From the IMG/VR virus record IMGVR_UViG_3300032304_000831, positions 1 through 27,711 of that record: a stretch of DNA of 27,711 nucleotides; one strand, 5' to 3'. Made by a program: the position numbers and the translations under genes. Below, piece after piece: positions 7,464 through 14,216 of the stretch (the first letter of the stretch is position 1; every line of letters begins with the position of its first letter). This DNA is from a virus. The notes beneath the pieces were generated by a model. The model did no database searches. It had not been told where the DNA came from and was given only the letters and a program-made list of their open reading frames with translations.

Positions 7464-8653
7464 CATACCTACTATTTTCATGCGGACTTGTATTGTCTGC
7501 AGTAGCAGCGTATTATTCTGTGATGGGTCTTATCGCTATTTTCTCTACTGCAGTAATCCCCATCGCCATTATGGGTTCTGTTCTCGAAGCCAGTAAACTT
7601 GTAGCAGCATCTTGGTTATATCGAAACTGGAAAACAGCCCCAAGTCTGCTAAAGTATTATTTTACAACAGCAGTAATCGTACTTATGTTTTTAACAAGCA
7701 TGGGTATTTTTGGTTACTTGTCAAAAGCACACCTAGACCAAGCAGTTCCAACAGGAGATGTTGCTGCCAAGGTCTCCATCATTGATGAAAAAATAAAAAC
7801 ACAAAAGGAGAACATCGATGCAGCTCGTAAAGCAATTACTCAACTGGATGCGCAAGTTGATCAAACCCTCGCAAGAAGTAGTGACGAAAGAGGAGCAGCC
7901 AACGCAGTCGCCATCCGTCAGCGTCAAGCCAAGGAAAGAGCAAATCTCATCGACCAAATCAGTAGGTCGCAAACCGAGATCGCAAAACTCAACGAAGAAC
8001 GTGCGCCAATCGCAAGTGAACTCCGCAAAGTCGAAGCCGAAGTCGGTCCGATAAAATATATTGCAGCATTAATTTATGGAGATGTGCTTGACGATACATT
8101 GCTAGAAAAGGCAGTTCGTATTGTCATCTTGATGATTGTTTTTGTATTTGATCCACTAGCAGTTCTCCTTTTAATTGCAGCGAATAGAGAATTGATGAAG
8201 AAAGATGAAGATGATTCTGGTGTAAAACAATTTTTTGAAAGAGCAAGAGAAACTGCGATAAAACTTGATGAAGAACGTGACGAACAAGAAAAACTAAAAT
8301 GGAAAAGTATAATTTCTTCTTTAACAAAAAATGATAAGGCAGAGACAGAATCTTCTAATTTAAATTATGATCCATACACTGGCATGACTGTTGAGATGAT
8401 AAAAGAAAAACCTGAAGAAACTAAATGGGAAATTCCTGAACCACCAGCTGAACCACCAGAAGAATTTAAAAAAGTAGTCAAAGATTATTTTCATCCAGAA
8501 AACAAAACTAATGAGACAATGCTTTATGTTAACGAAGAGCCAGAACCAAAATTTATTTTGAATCCTGACTTTGATGAAAAGGATGCATTCGCAGAAAAGA
8601 AAAAACTCATTCCAGTTCGTCCAAACTCTCGAAGAGTTCCTCCAAAAGAATAA
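7460..8653 (+). CDS. Phage membrane protein with central coiled coil
   Basis: A 397-residue protein with two or three N-terminal hydrophobic helices (about 3-30, 35-50 and 65-87), then a long charged coiled coil (about 100-200, rich in Q, E, K, A, with repeated KIKTQKENIDAARK-type heptads), a hydrophobic helix pair around 217-242 (IVILMIVFVFDPLAVLLLIA) and a polar, proline/glutamate-rich C-terminus (EPPAEPPEEF). This plan resembles coil-containing membrane proteins of T4-like marine phages whose function is unknown. The gene ends just before an intrinsic terminator, so it closes the upstream transcription unit. A host-envelope or lysis-timing role is possible, but nothing in the sequence decides it. 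Confidence 0.72.
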   Translation: MTYLLFSCGLVLSAVAAYYSVMGLIAIFSTAVIPIAIMGSVLEASKLVAASWLYRNWKTAPSLLKYYFTTAVIVLMFLTSMGIFGYLSKAHLDQAVPTGDVAAKVSIIDEKIKTQKENIDAARKAITQLDAQVDQTLARSSDERGAANAVAIRQRQAKERANLIDQISRSQTEIAKLNEERAPIASELRKVEAEVGPIKYIAALIYGDVLDDTLLEKAVRIVILMIVFVFDPLAVLLLIAANRELMKKDEDDSGVKQFFERARETAIKLDEERDEQEKLKWKSIISSLTKNDKAETESSNLNYDPYTGMTVEMIKEKPEETKWEIPEPPAEPPEEFKKVVKDYFHPENKTNETMLYVNEEPEPKFILNPDFDEKDAFAEKKKLIPVRPNSRRVPPKE

Positions 8654-8688
8654 CCCTAGCAACAAACCCCAGTAAAATAAGGATTTGC

Positions 8689-8720
8689 ATACCCCTACCA
8701 GCAGTAGGGGTATTTTTATT
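8689..8720 (+). terminator. Rho-independent terminator
   Basis: A perfect 10-bp stem, ATACCCCTAC / GTAGGGGTAT (8689-8698 and 8704-8713), with a 5-base loop (CAGCA) is followed by TTTTATT. It lies 36 bases after the stop of the coiled-coil protein and directly before a strong promoter, so it separates two transcription units. Confidence 0.92.
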
Positions 8721-8727
8721 GGGGGTA

Positions 8728-8756
8728 TTGACATTTATTCGGTTTTAATGTATAAT
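8728..8756 (+). promoter_or_regulatory. Consensus sigma-70 promoter (TTGACA-17-TATAAT)
   Basis: TTGACA at 8728-8733 and TATAAT at 8751-8756 with a 17-base spacer match the housekeeping consensus exactly. The predicted start near 8763 gives a ~23-base leader with AAAGGAA before the ATG at 8786. It shares TTGACATTTATTC with the promoter at 14165. A consensus host promoter right after a terminator suggests early, host-polymerase transcription of the downstream block. Confidence 0.9.
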
Positions 8757-8785
8757 TACTCTATGATAATTGAAAAGGAAATCGA

Positions 8786-9022
8786 ATGAAAGTCTTATAT
8801 ACCAGCCCTGTCTTCAAAGATGCCGATGGCTCTGCTCGTCAAGTGTTGATTCCTCTGCATGCTGTCGAAACCTATGCCAAACGTGATGCTGCTCTTTTGG
8901 CTATGATTGCTCTTGGTGGTATCAATGCTGATCCCACTCCCGAGTTTATGACTTTTCGCAAAACGATGATGTCTGCGAAACGCAAGATTGAACGCAATGG
9001 TTGGTACTCTCGCGAAGTTTGA
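8786..9022 (+). CDS. Small phage protein of unknown function
   Basis: A 78-residue protein, the first gene after a consensus promoter, with AAAAGGAAATCGA before the ATG. It is soluble, mixed alpha/beta in appearance, and ends in a basic segment (SAKRKIERNGWYSREV). No motif is recognised. Its codons are clearly richer in G and C than those of the PP-loop cassettes, as are those of the next gene, suggesting that these two share a history or are selected for high expression. Expression early in infection is inferred from the promoter. Confidence 0.7.
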   Translation: MKVLYTSPVFKDADGSARQVLIPLHAVETYAKRDAALLAMIALGGINADPTPEFMTFRKTMMSAKRKIERNGWYSREV

Positions 9023-9031
9023 GGTGATAAC

Positions 9032-9709
9032 ATGAAACTACTTTCAACTGGTAATCCAAAACTTCTCAAAGGCGAAAAGAAAGGCTACATGTCTTTCGTC
9101 CTTCACCTGTCACCTGCGAATGTGTCTGGCTATGAAACCTGCCCCAAACGCACTGCTGGTTGCACTGCTGCTTGTCTGAACACAGCTGGTCGTGGTGGTA
9201 TGTTCAAGAAAGGGGAAACTACTAACATGATTCAGGAAGCACGCAAGCGTAAGACACGCATGTTCTTTGAATCTCGCGAACAGTTTCTAGTCGATCTTGA
9301 AGCAGATATCCGTCTCGGTATCAAGCAAGCTGAGAAGAAAGGATTGATTCCTTGTTTCCGTCTGAATGGCACCAGCGACATCGCTTGGGAAAAGTATGAT
9401 ATCATCGAGAAATTTCCGAAAGTCCAGTTCTATGACTACACGAAGATGCGCAATCGTAAGGTTTCTCACCTGAAGAACTACCACCTGACTTTCTCTAAGG
9501 CAGATGGTAACGACATGGACGTGCGTCTTGCTGCTCAAGCAGGCATGAATGTTGCAGCTGTTTTTAAGTCTATGCCTGAGACTTATATCGGTCGTCCTGT
9601 GATCGATGGTGATGAAACGGATCTTCGTTTTCTAGATCCGAAAGGTGTTATCGTTGGTCTCAAAGCCAAAGGTAAAGCCAAGAAAGATACAACTGGATTC
9701 GTGGTGTAA
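9032..9709 (+). CDS. GP88-family phage protein
   Basis: A 225-residue protein that matches the phage GP88 family throughout: LSTGNPKLLKGEKKGY at the N-terminus, CPKRTAGCTAACLNTAGRGG with a conserved cysteine cluster (C at about 36, 42, 46), FRLNGTSDIAWEK (about 108-120), VQFYDYTKM, YHLTFSKADGND, GRPVIDGDE and a closing GLKAKGKAKKDTTGFVV. The family is widespread in phages and mobile elements, and its biochemical role is not established as far as I know; the cysteines suggest a metal or iron-sulfur site. SD sequence GAGGTGA precedes the ATG. Second gene of the unit driven from 8728. Confidence 0.88.
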   Translation: MKLLSTGNPKLLKGEKKGYMSFVLHLSPANVSGYETCPKRTAGCTAACLNTAGRGGMFKKGETTNMIQEARKRKTRMFFESREQFLVDLEADIRLGIKQAEKKGLIPCFRLNGTSDIAWEKYDIIEKFPKVQFYDYTKMRNRKVSHLKNYHLTFSKADGNDMDVRLAAQAGMNVAAVFKSMPETYIGRPVIDGDETDLRFLDPKGVIVGLKAKGKAKKDTTGFVV

Positions 9710-9710
9710 T

Positions 9711-9923
9711 ATGTGGGCACTTCTCTTTATCGTAGCAGCACCATCTGATTACACAATACATTCAACTTATGCTACTCACGAACAGTGCTTCAAATCCGAA
9801 CAAAGATATGTTAGCATATTCGAACAAACTGGTTCAAAATTGAAAACTAGATGCGTGCTAAAGAGTCGTGTTCCGCCAAACAAAGAGTCGACGCTAGTAA
9901 TTAAAAAATACGTGCTACGCTGA
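9711..9923 (+). CDS. Small two-cysteine protein with N-terminal hydrophobic segment
   Basis: A 70-residue protein. I placed the start at the ATG one base after the GP88 stop, because a longer reading would only extend into that gene. It opens with MWALLFIVAAP, a short hydrophobic stretch that could be a signal or anchor, followed by a polar part with two cysteines 22 residues apart (EQC...TRC). The same start and the same cysteine spacing occur in the 57-residue protein at 1850-2023, so they look like members of one family. The C-terminus is basic (VIKKYVLR). Function unknown; a periplasm-facing microprotein is my inference. Confidence 0.7.
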   Translation: MWALLFIVAAPSDYTIHSTYATHEQCFKSEQRYVSIFEQTGSKLKTRCVLKSRVPPNKESTLVIKKYVLR

Positions 9924-9924
9924 C

Positions 9925-9953
9925 TTGACATTTAATCATAACTGAGGTAAAAT
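9925..9953 (+). promoter_or_regulatory. Sigma-70-like promoter with GAGG before -10
   Basis: TTGACA at 9925-9930 and TAAAAT at 9948-9953 with a 17-base spacer that ends in GAGG. The next ATG (9960) is exactly six bases after the -10, where transcription would normally start, so the message may be leaderless. Confidence 0.82.
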
Positions 9954-9959
9954 ATTCTT

Positions 9960-10340
9960 ATGGGATTAATGCCATCATTTTTTACAACAACGAATACGAA
10001 AAAGCGAAAGCAGAAATTTAAATCTGCTGAAGAAAAGCGTAAGCACATTCAACTCGAACAATCTTGGAATGAATTGAAAAGGAGACATCATGTTGAACCA
10101 AGTAAAAAATCTATCTCAAATGACACTCTTTCAGGTTACAAACTTACAAATCCTCCTGGGAGAGAATCTGTCAACTATCCTAGTCTCGATACTGGGCATG
10201 GTAATGCTACTAAACCAATAGAAGGTAAGCGTTACACTGGTGATAAAGTAATCGGCATCGGTACATTGCATAAATCCAATGCCGTTCCTATCTTTTCCGA
10301 TCAGGAAGCGAAGGATATTTCAAAAATGCGTAGAGGTTAA
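9960..10340 (+). CDS. Conserved phage protein of unknown function
   Basis: A 126-residue hydrophilic protein with a lysine/arginine-rich first third (TKKRKQKFKSAEEKRKH) and a glycine-containing second half (TKPIEGKRYTGDKVIGIGTLHKSNAVPIFS) that ends in a SKMRRG tail. I recall similar proteins in many tailed phages, where the middle and the MRRG-like ending are conserved, but none has an assigned function. The start is placed at the ATG six bases after a promoter -10, with no normal ribosome binding site between. The basic composition fits nucleic-acid contact (inference). Confidence 0.75.
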   Translation: MGLMPSFFTTTNTKKRKQKFKSAEEKRKHIQLEQSWNELKRRHHVEPSKKSISNDTLSGYKLTNPPGRESVNYPSLDTGHGNATKPIEGKRYTGDKVIGIGTLHKSNAVPIFSDQEAKDISKMRRG

Positions 10341-10344
10341 AAAA

Positions 10345-11205
10345 ATGAAAGTTGCTGTATGCTCCGATCTTCATTTAGAGTTCGGAGATTTATTCTTAAC
10401 GAATGATCAGAATATAGATGTTCTGATTTTGTCTGGTGATATTATGGTCACTGCAGATCTTGGTCGCCCAGATCCACATGGTTTTATGGAAGGTGCGAAG
10501 AGCACTCGCATCATTGACTTTTTCAAGAGATGTTCATTCCAGTTTCCCCATGTAATTTACATTATGGGCAATCATGAGCACTATCATGGTGATGTGGTTG
10601 ATAGTCCTATTAAAATTCGTGCAATGTTGTCTGAATATAAACTAGACAATGTTCACTTCCTTGATAAGCAAACCATTGACATTGATGGGATTCGTTTTAT
10701 CGGTGGCACACTCTGGACTGACTTTAATGGTGAAGATGAGATGACTATGAATCATGTTACTCGTCGTATGAATGATTTTCAAATCTGCCAGAACAGTGCT
10801 GAGATGGTCAACTACAGAACATTTGATAATGATAAAGCAAAGTTTCATAAGAGACCCGCAACATGGTCACCAAGACATGCTCTTGAAGACCACAAAGCAA
10901 TGCTGAAGTTTATTGAAGAGTCTTACGATCCAAGTAAGGTCAATGTCGTTTGCACTCATCATGCCCCAAGCAAGGGTTCTGAGCATCCTCGTTACAAGCA
11001 CGACAAACTAATGAATGGTGCATACAACTCACAGTTGGATAGTTTTATTATGGAACGACCAATGATTAAATTGTGGACTCATGGTCATACTCACGAAGAC
11101 TTTGACTACATGATTGTGAGCACTCGTGTTGTTTGTAATCCTCGTGGTTATATCAACTACGAAGATCGAGCAGATCGTTTTGAATTAAAGGTAATGGAGA
11201 TATAA
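10345..11205 (+). CDS. Calcineurin-like metallophosphoesterase
   Basis: A 286-residue phosphoesterase. Metal-binding motifs appear in order: SDLHLEF (about 8-14), SGDI (32-35), MGNHEHY (about 73-79), CTHHAPS (about 206-212) and THGHTHEDF (about 248-256), followed by NPRGY. This is the arrangement of the small phage and bacterial phosphoesterases that hydrolyse phosphodiesters or phosphomonoesters with two metals. The ATG at 10345 gives MKVAVCSDLHLE, the usual start for the fold. It differs from the LpxH-like protein at 1102 in overall sequence and in lacking the LpxH-type C-terminus, so it is not a duplicate. Substrate unknown; nucleic acid or nucleotide is most likely in a phage. Confidence 0.88.
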   Translation: MKVAVCSDLHLEFGDLFLTNDQNIDVLILSGDIMVTADLGRPDPHGFMEGAKSTRIIDFFKRCSFQFPHVIYIMGNHEHYHGDVVDSPIKIRAMLSEYKLDNVHFLDKQTIDIDGIRFIGGTLWTDFNGEDEMTMNHVTRRMNDFQICQNSAEMVNYRTFDNDKAKFHKRPATWSPRHALEDHKAMLKFIEESYDPSKVNVVCTHHAPSKGSEHPRYKHDKLMNGAYNSQLDSFIMERPMIKLWTHGHTHEDFDYMIVSTRVVCNPRGYINYEDRADRFELKVMEI

Positions 11206-11206
11206 A

Positions 11207-11542
11207 ATGAGTGATTACCATCCTGACAAATGGGTTGTTGTTAAAATCACTGGAAAAGATTATCCACCTTTGTATAAAGTCTTTGCTTGCTGGTATGGTG
11301 GATGGGCTGGGGCTGACTCTTGGAAATTAAACAGTGGAATTACGAGAGTCATTTCTTCTGACAATCATTATGAGTTTGAGGGCAGTTCTGGATCTGTGTA
11401 TTTCTGCAGCAAAACTGAATATGGCACAAACCATTATGGTCGAGGCATACTAAATAACCTGATAGATAAAATAGAAAAATCTGGCGGAACATGTGTTGTT
11501 CTACCAGAGGAAACAAATTTTTTAGAAATTGAATATGATTGA
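11207..11542 (+). CDS. Conserved small phage protein
   Basis: A 111-residue soluble protein rich in aromatic residues (YKVFACWYGGWAGADSWKLNSG) with a likely beta-rich fold and a SSGSVYFCSKTEYG segment. Similar proteins occur in aquatic T4-like phages with no known role. The ATG follows the previous stop by one base, with GGAGATATAAA as ribosome binding site. Its last eight bases overlap the start of the next gene. The two cysteines (about 28 and 67) are not in a metal-site pattern. Confidence 0.7.
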   Translation: MSDYHPDKWVVVKITGKDYPPLYKVFACWYGGWAGADSWKLNSGITRVISSDNHYEFEGSSGSVYFCSKTEYGTNHYGRGILNNLIDKIEKSGGTCVVLPEETNFLEIEYD

Positions 11543-11819
11543 TATTTTTCGACCTGCATTTGAATGGATTCGTGATGACTGGAGTTCTAATAAGTTTCGC
11601 TTTATTGTTGAGTTGCTTGCTTGGGCTATTAGCATTGGGTGCAGTGTTACAATGGCACTTACAGTTCCCAATCCTCCCTTACTTATTCTATATCCTATCT
11701 GGATTGCTGGTTGTGCTATGTATGCTTGGGCTTCTTATACTCGGAAATCGTTTGGCATGCTTGCTAACTATCTGCTATTAGTAACGATTGATATGATCGG
11801 TTTGTTTAGAATGATTTAA
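11535..11819 (+). CDS. Small conserved phage membrane protein
   Basis: A 94-residue integral membrane protein. I chose the ATG at 11535, which overlaps the previous stop; a TTG two codons earlier is possible. After a charged N-terminus (FEWIRDDWSSNKFR) come three hydrophobic segments (about 22-42, 47-65 and 73-92) with the recognisable SIGCSVTMALTVPNPPLL region. Near-identical small proteins are common in T4-like marine phages. The location is probably the inner membrane; function is unknown. Confidence 0.75.
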   Translation: MIDIFRPAFEWIRDDWSSNKFRFIVELLAWAISIGCSVTMALTVPNPPLLILYPIWIAGCAMYAWASYTRKSFGMLANYLLLVTIDMIGLFRMI

Positions 11820-11828
11820 GGAGAAATT

Positions 11829-12068
11829 ATGGCAAAACAAAAACAGAAACAAAAAAAAGAAGTAGTAATAGACTACATTCCATTTCAATTAAAACCAGAT
11901 AAAAATTTTAAAATGCATAAGCAAACTAAGCGTATATTAGCACTTAGTAATTTTGAAACTGAAGAAGATCGAAATGCTTGGAAACGTGCAATGATTAATG
12001 CACAACTTCATGAAGAATCTGCTAAGCGAAGTTCGTTAAAGAGGGAAAAAGAAGATGTATCCTCATGA
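11829..12068 (+). CDS. Small basic phage protein
   Basis: A 79-residue, strongly charged protein that starts with a lysine/glutamine run (KQKQKQKKE), followed by IDYIPFQLKPDKNFKMHKQTKRILAL-type helical sequence (positions about 15-40) and a helical, charged C-terminus. No motif identified. AAGGAGAAATT precedes the ATG. It overlaps the next gene by 14 bases. Basic charge suggests nucleic-acid or ribosome contact, but that is a guess. Confidence 0.68.
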   Translation: MAKQKQKQKKEVVIDYIPFQLKPDKNFKMHKQTKRILALSNFETEEDRNAWKRAMINAQLHEESAKRSSLKREKEDVSS

Positions 12069-12240
12069 AATCGAACATGCAACTTCTAAAATTCTGCAAA
12101 TATTAGATATTGACATTAATTCACTTTCCGAGGTAAAATATAAAGAGTTGGGAGAGTTCGTAACAGCTCTCTCAGCTGTTCATTATTCAAAAGGACATGA
12201 TGATGGTTACACGTTATGCGCTGGTTATTCAAGAAAGTAA
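12055..12240 (+). CDS. Small phage protein of unknown function
   Basis: A 61-residue acidic helical protein (EHATSKILQILDIDIN, then a KELGEFVTAL helix and an HYSKGHDDGY segment). It overlaps the gene before by 14 bases and the microprotein after by 44. A promoter-like element (12110-12139) and a short hairpin lie inside it. The composition looks like a real phage gene rather than random reading frame, but there is no recognised domain. Confidence 0.6.
   Translation: MYPHEIEHATSKILQILDIDINSLSEVKYKELGEFVTALSAVHYSKGHDDGYTLCAGYSRK
12110..12139 (+). promoter_or_regulatory. Probable intragenic promoter of the GAGG family
   Basis: TTGACA at 12110-12115 and TAAAAT at 12134-12139 with an 18-base spacer. 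Beyond the two boxes it repeats the promoter at 14165 (TTGACATT-ATTC, then CGAGGTA-AATATA), which is hard to explain by codon choice alone. It would drive the microprotein at 12197 and the genes after it, with a leader of about 50 bases holding the hairpin AACAGCT-ctctc-AGCTGTT (12162-12180). Confidence 0.6.
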
Positions 12241-12355
12241 GCCAAGAAATTGGATTGCTAAAGATCTTCGCACACCAAAATATCGTCAGCGTGTAGAATT
12301 AAGTAAAAAGAAATATACTCGTAAGGAGAAACATCGTGGTAATGAACCGATTTGA
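12197..12355 (+). CDS. Conserved basic phage microprotein (DUF7230-like)
   Basis: A 52-residue ORF filling the gap before the 12336 gene, in a different frame from both neighbours. It reads MMMVTRYALVIQ and then the recognisable phage microprotein core PRNWIAKDLRTPKYRQR, followed by a lysine-rich YTRKEKHRG tail. Very short proteins with this RNxxAKxLRTPxxRxR...YxRKxKH pattern are found in many tailed phages. AAAGGAC lies just upstream of three consecutive ATG codons, so the exact start is uncertain by one or two codons. It overlaps the next gene by 20 bases. The net charge is strongly positive; function unknown. Confidence 0.75.
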   Translation: MMMVTRYALVIQESKPRNWIAKDLRTPKYRQRVELSKKKYTRKEKHRGNEPI

Positions 12356-13019
12356 TATATCTATGGATGAGGAAATACATAAACACCTAGAAATCGATAA
12401 AGGTGATACTACACTTACTTTCAGTGTTTTCGATACTCCATCTACTGGAGATATTGAGATTGATATTTGTCGCAATGATAAACAAGAAAAGTTGAAGTTC
12501 AACTCTTGCAAAATGTTTTTAACGGAAGAGCAATTTAAAGAACTCTCTTATTTCTTCGATGAAATTCAACGCAAAATTTCTATTCGCAACAGTCATAATA
12601 TTGTTGAAGATATAAGAATAGATTTTATGACAGAAAAAGAAAAACAAATTGACTTCGTTGAAGTTGACGATGACCATGTTAATCTAAACACACCAAATCT
12701 TTTTCGTGATGTGATTGACAGTCAGAATATTAAAACCAAAATGCGTGCAAGTAAAGATTATTGTAAGCGTTTCTATGCTGCTATGTGTAATACTGACTTG
12801 TATAAAGTTGGCTCTGCTGGCGAGTATGGTTTCAGCTGGAGATCTGCTGGTGGATTGGTTGCCGACATCCTCGGAGAAGGCGATTATCTAAACTGGTATT
12901 GTTCTGGTAATGAGGGTTTCGTTGATGATGAAATTGCTGATGACTTGAACGCTATCGGCTGGGTTGCTGTGCCGATGGAGGTTGATATAACAGAGAAGAA
13001 CCAAAGGAATTTGTTATAA
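12336..13019 (+). CDS. Conserved phage protein of unknown function
   Basis: A 227-residue protein, GTG start preferred because AAGGAG lies eight bases upstream (an ATG two codons later is 14 bases away). The N-terminal half is acidic and beta-rich (GDTTLTFSVFDTPSTGDIEID). The C-terminal half holds a block conserved in aquatic T4-like phages: DYCKRFYAAMCN, then FSWRSAGGLVADI, DYLNWYCSGNEG and DDLNAIGW. The last part is rich in Trp and Cys but has no known catalytic motif. It may be a fusion of two small domains that are separate proteins in other phages (inference). Confidence 0.72.
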   Translation: MVMNRFDISMDEEIHKHLEIDKGDTTLTFSVFDTPSTGDIEIDICRNDKQEKLKFNSCKMFLTEEQFKELSYFFDEIQRKISIRNSHNIVEDIRIDFMTEKEKQIDFVEVDDDHVNLNTPNLFRDVIDSQNIKTKMRASKDYCKRFYAAMCNTDLYKVGSAGEYGFSWRSAGGLVADILGEGDYLNWYCSGNEGFVDDEIADDLNAIGWVAVPMEVDITEKNQRNLL

Positions 13020-13348
13020 TGTTTGATTTAGTTTTGCTCATTTTGGGTTGCTATTTAATTTTTAATGTTTGGCATGCTTTGACTCTTATAAGAAAGAGAG
13101 AAGAATACAAAGAAGAAGTTGGTGATTTGATTGCGAAAGCACAAGAAGAATTGAAGAAAATTCTTGTTGTCCGTGTCGAGAAACATGGAGAAATGATGTA
13201 TTTGTATAATCAAACAAATAATGAGTTTATTTGCCAAGGTAAAGATTTAGAAGAAGTAAGAAAAGCATATTTACTTCGTTACCCTAATAAACGTGCTTTG
13301 GTTGATGATGGTAAAGAATTGTTGTTTAAGGAGAAAGTCAATGTCTAA
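13019..13348 (+). CDS. Single-pass membrane phage protein
   Basis: A 109-residue protein with one N-terminal transmembrane helix (about 3-24) followed by a charged helical region (KREEYKEEVGDLIAKAQEELKK) and a small soluble domain containing YLYNQTNNEFICQG and a YPNKRALV segment. The ATG overlaps the previous stop by one base. Topology by positive-inside suggests the C-terminal domain is cytoplasmic (LIRKREE after the helix). Function unknown. Confidence 0.7.
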   Translation: MFDLVLLILGCYLIFNVWHALTLIRKREEYKEEVGDLIAKAQEELKKILVVRVEKHGEMMYLYNQTNNEFICQGKDLEEVRKAYLLRYPNKRALVDDGKELLFKEKVNV

Positions 13349-13760
13349 TGATATTATTGATGTAGAAGTTAATGAAGTTCCAGATGAGGAACAAGTTAAA
13401 AAAGAGTTGAACCATCCAAACTTTAAAAACTGGTTTGCTGGTTTGTTGAAAGAGACTGAAGTAAATCTTAAATTTGTAAAAGCCAATGGCGAAATGAGGG
13501 AGATGAGGTGTTCATTAAATGAAGATTTTATTCCAGAAGATAAAAGACCAAAAGATTCTGGCAGAAAACAGCCAGAAGATTCTATTGCTGTTTTCGACAT
13601 TGAGAAACAAGATTGGCGTTCTTTTAGATATGATTCTATCAAAGAATTCGATTGGGAATTACCTAGCGATTCTGAGTATCCATCTGCGCCAATGCCTGTT
13701 TTCTTTGACGAAAACGGAAACGAAATCAATGAAGAGGAGGAAACCGATGGACAACAGTAA
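13341..13760 (+). CDS. SH3 beta-barrel (DUF2693/WYL_2-like) phage protein
   Basis: A 139-residue acidic protein. I placed the start at the ATG at 13341, which has AAGGAG upstream and overlaps the previous stop; a longer reading only extends over the previous gene. The middle section (about 45-105) matches the small SH3-like barrel domain common in T4-like phages: VNLKFVKANGEMREMRCSL, DFIP and later VFDIEKQDWRSFRYDSI. Both ends are strongly acidic (EEEETDGQQ at the C-terminus). The family has no clear function; a nucleic-acid or protein-contact role is presumed from the fold. Confidence 0.8.
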   Translation: MSNDIIDVEVNEVPDEEQVKKELNHPNFKNWFAGLLKETEVNLKFVKANGEMREMRCSLNEDFIPEDKRPKDSGRKQPEDSIAVFDIEKQDWRSFRYDSIKEFDWELPSDSEYPSAPMPVFFDENGNEINEEEETDGQQ

Positions 13761-13977
13761 TGTATTTGTGTCAGCAGCAGCAATTGTTATTATTGCTGTT
13801 TCTGGTTGTATTACATATTCAAATATTGTTGATAGCAACAACAATAAAGAGATTGTATCACGTGCGATTGAGAGAGGTATGGATCCAGTTCAAGCATCAT
13901 GTGCTGCAAATATCTCAACCAATAGTAGAGATATTCGTTCTACTTGTGAAAAAATGGCAATCATAAAAGGTAAGTAA
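13747..13977 (+). CDS. Small membrane-anchored cysteine-containing protein
   Basis: A 76-residue protein with GAGGAGG before its ATG. A hydrophobic segment (about 6-24) ends in VSGC, which resembles a lipobox, but the N-terminus (MDNSN) lacks the basic residues of a normal signal peptide, so lipoprotein processing is doubtful. The soluble part has RGMDPVQASCAANIS and a second Cys 15 residues later in STCEKM. Paired cysteines after a membrane segment recur in several small proteins of this window. It overlaps the previous gene by 14 bases. Function unknown. Confidence 0.68.
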   Translation: MDNSNVFVSAAAIVIIAVSGCITYSNIVDSNNNKEIVSRAIERGMDPVQASCAANISTNSRDIRSTCEKMAIIKGK

Positions 13978-13978
13978 T

Positions 13979-14161
13979 ATGAAAGTTTTTCTGTTGATTC
14001 TGTTGGTTGTCGCTATATTCATTGGTGCACCGATTGCGACACTTTGGTCTATCAATACCCTATTTCCTGTTGTGGGGATCCCATACACGCTGGAAACTTG
14101 GTTGGCAGCGTTTATCCTCTTTGCAGGGGTCACTGGACTTGGGTTTTCGAACAGAAAATAA
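13979..14161 (+). CDS. Small two-helix membrane protein
   Basis: A 60-residue, almost entirely hydrophobic protein with two membrane helices (about 2-24 and 36-55), a SINTLFPVVGIPYTLETW connecting loop and a short basic tail (SNRK). Very similar peptides occur in marine T4-like phages. It starts one base after the previous stop with AAAGGTAAGT upstream. Function unknown; a holin-like function is conceivable from size and helices, but no lysis neighbour supports it. Confidence 0.7.
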   Translation: MKVFLLILLVVAIFIGAPIATLWSINTLFPVVGIPYTLETWLAAFILFAGVTGLGFSNRK

Positions 14162-14164
14162 TGC

Positions 14165-14193
14165 TTGACATTTATTCCTTTTCGAGGTATAAT
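14165..14193 (+). promoter_or_regulatory. Consensus sigma-70 promoter with GAGG before -10
   Basis: TTGACA at 14165-14170 and TATAAT at 14188-14193, 17-base spacer ending in CGAGG. The predicted start near 14200 leaves a short leader with AAAGGAG (14203-14209) before the GTG at 14217. Shares TTGACATTTATTC with 8728 and the GAGG with 9925, 12110 and 18965. Confidence 0.9.
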
Positions 14194-14216
14194 ATATACT
14201 TGAAAGGAGTCAAAAA

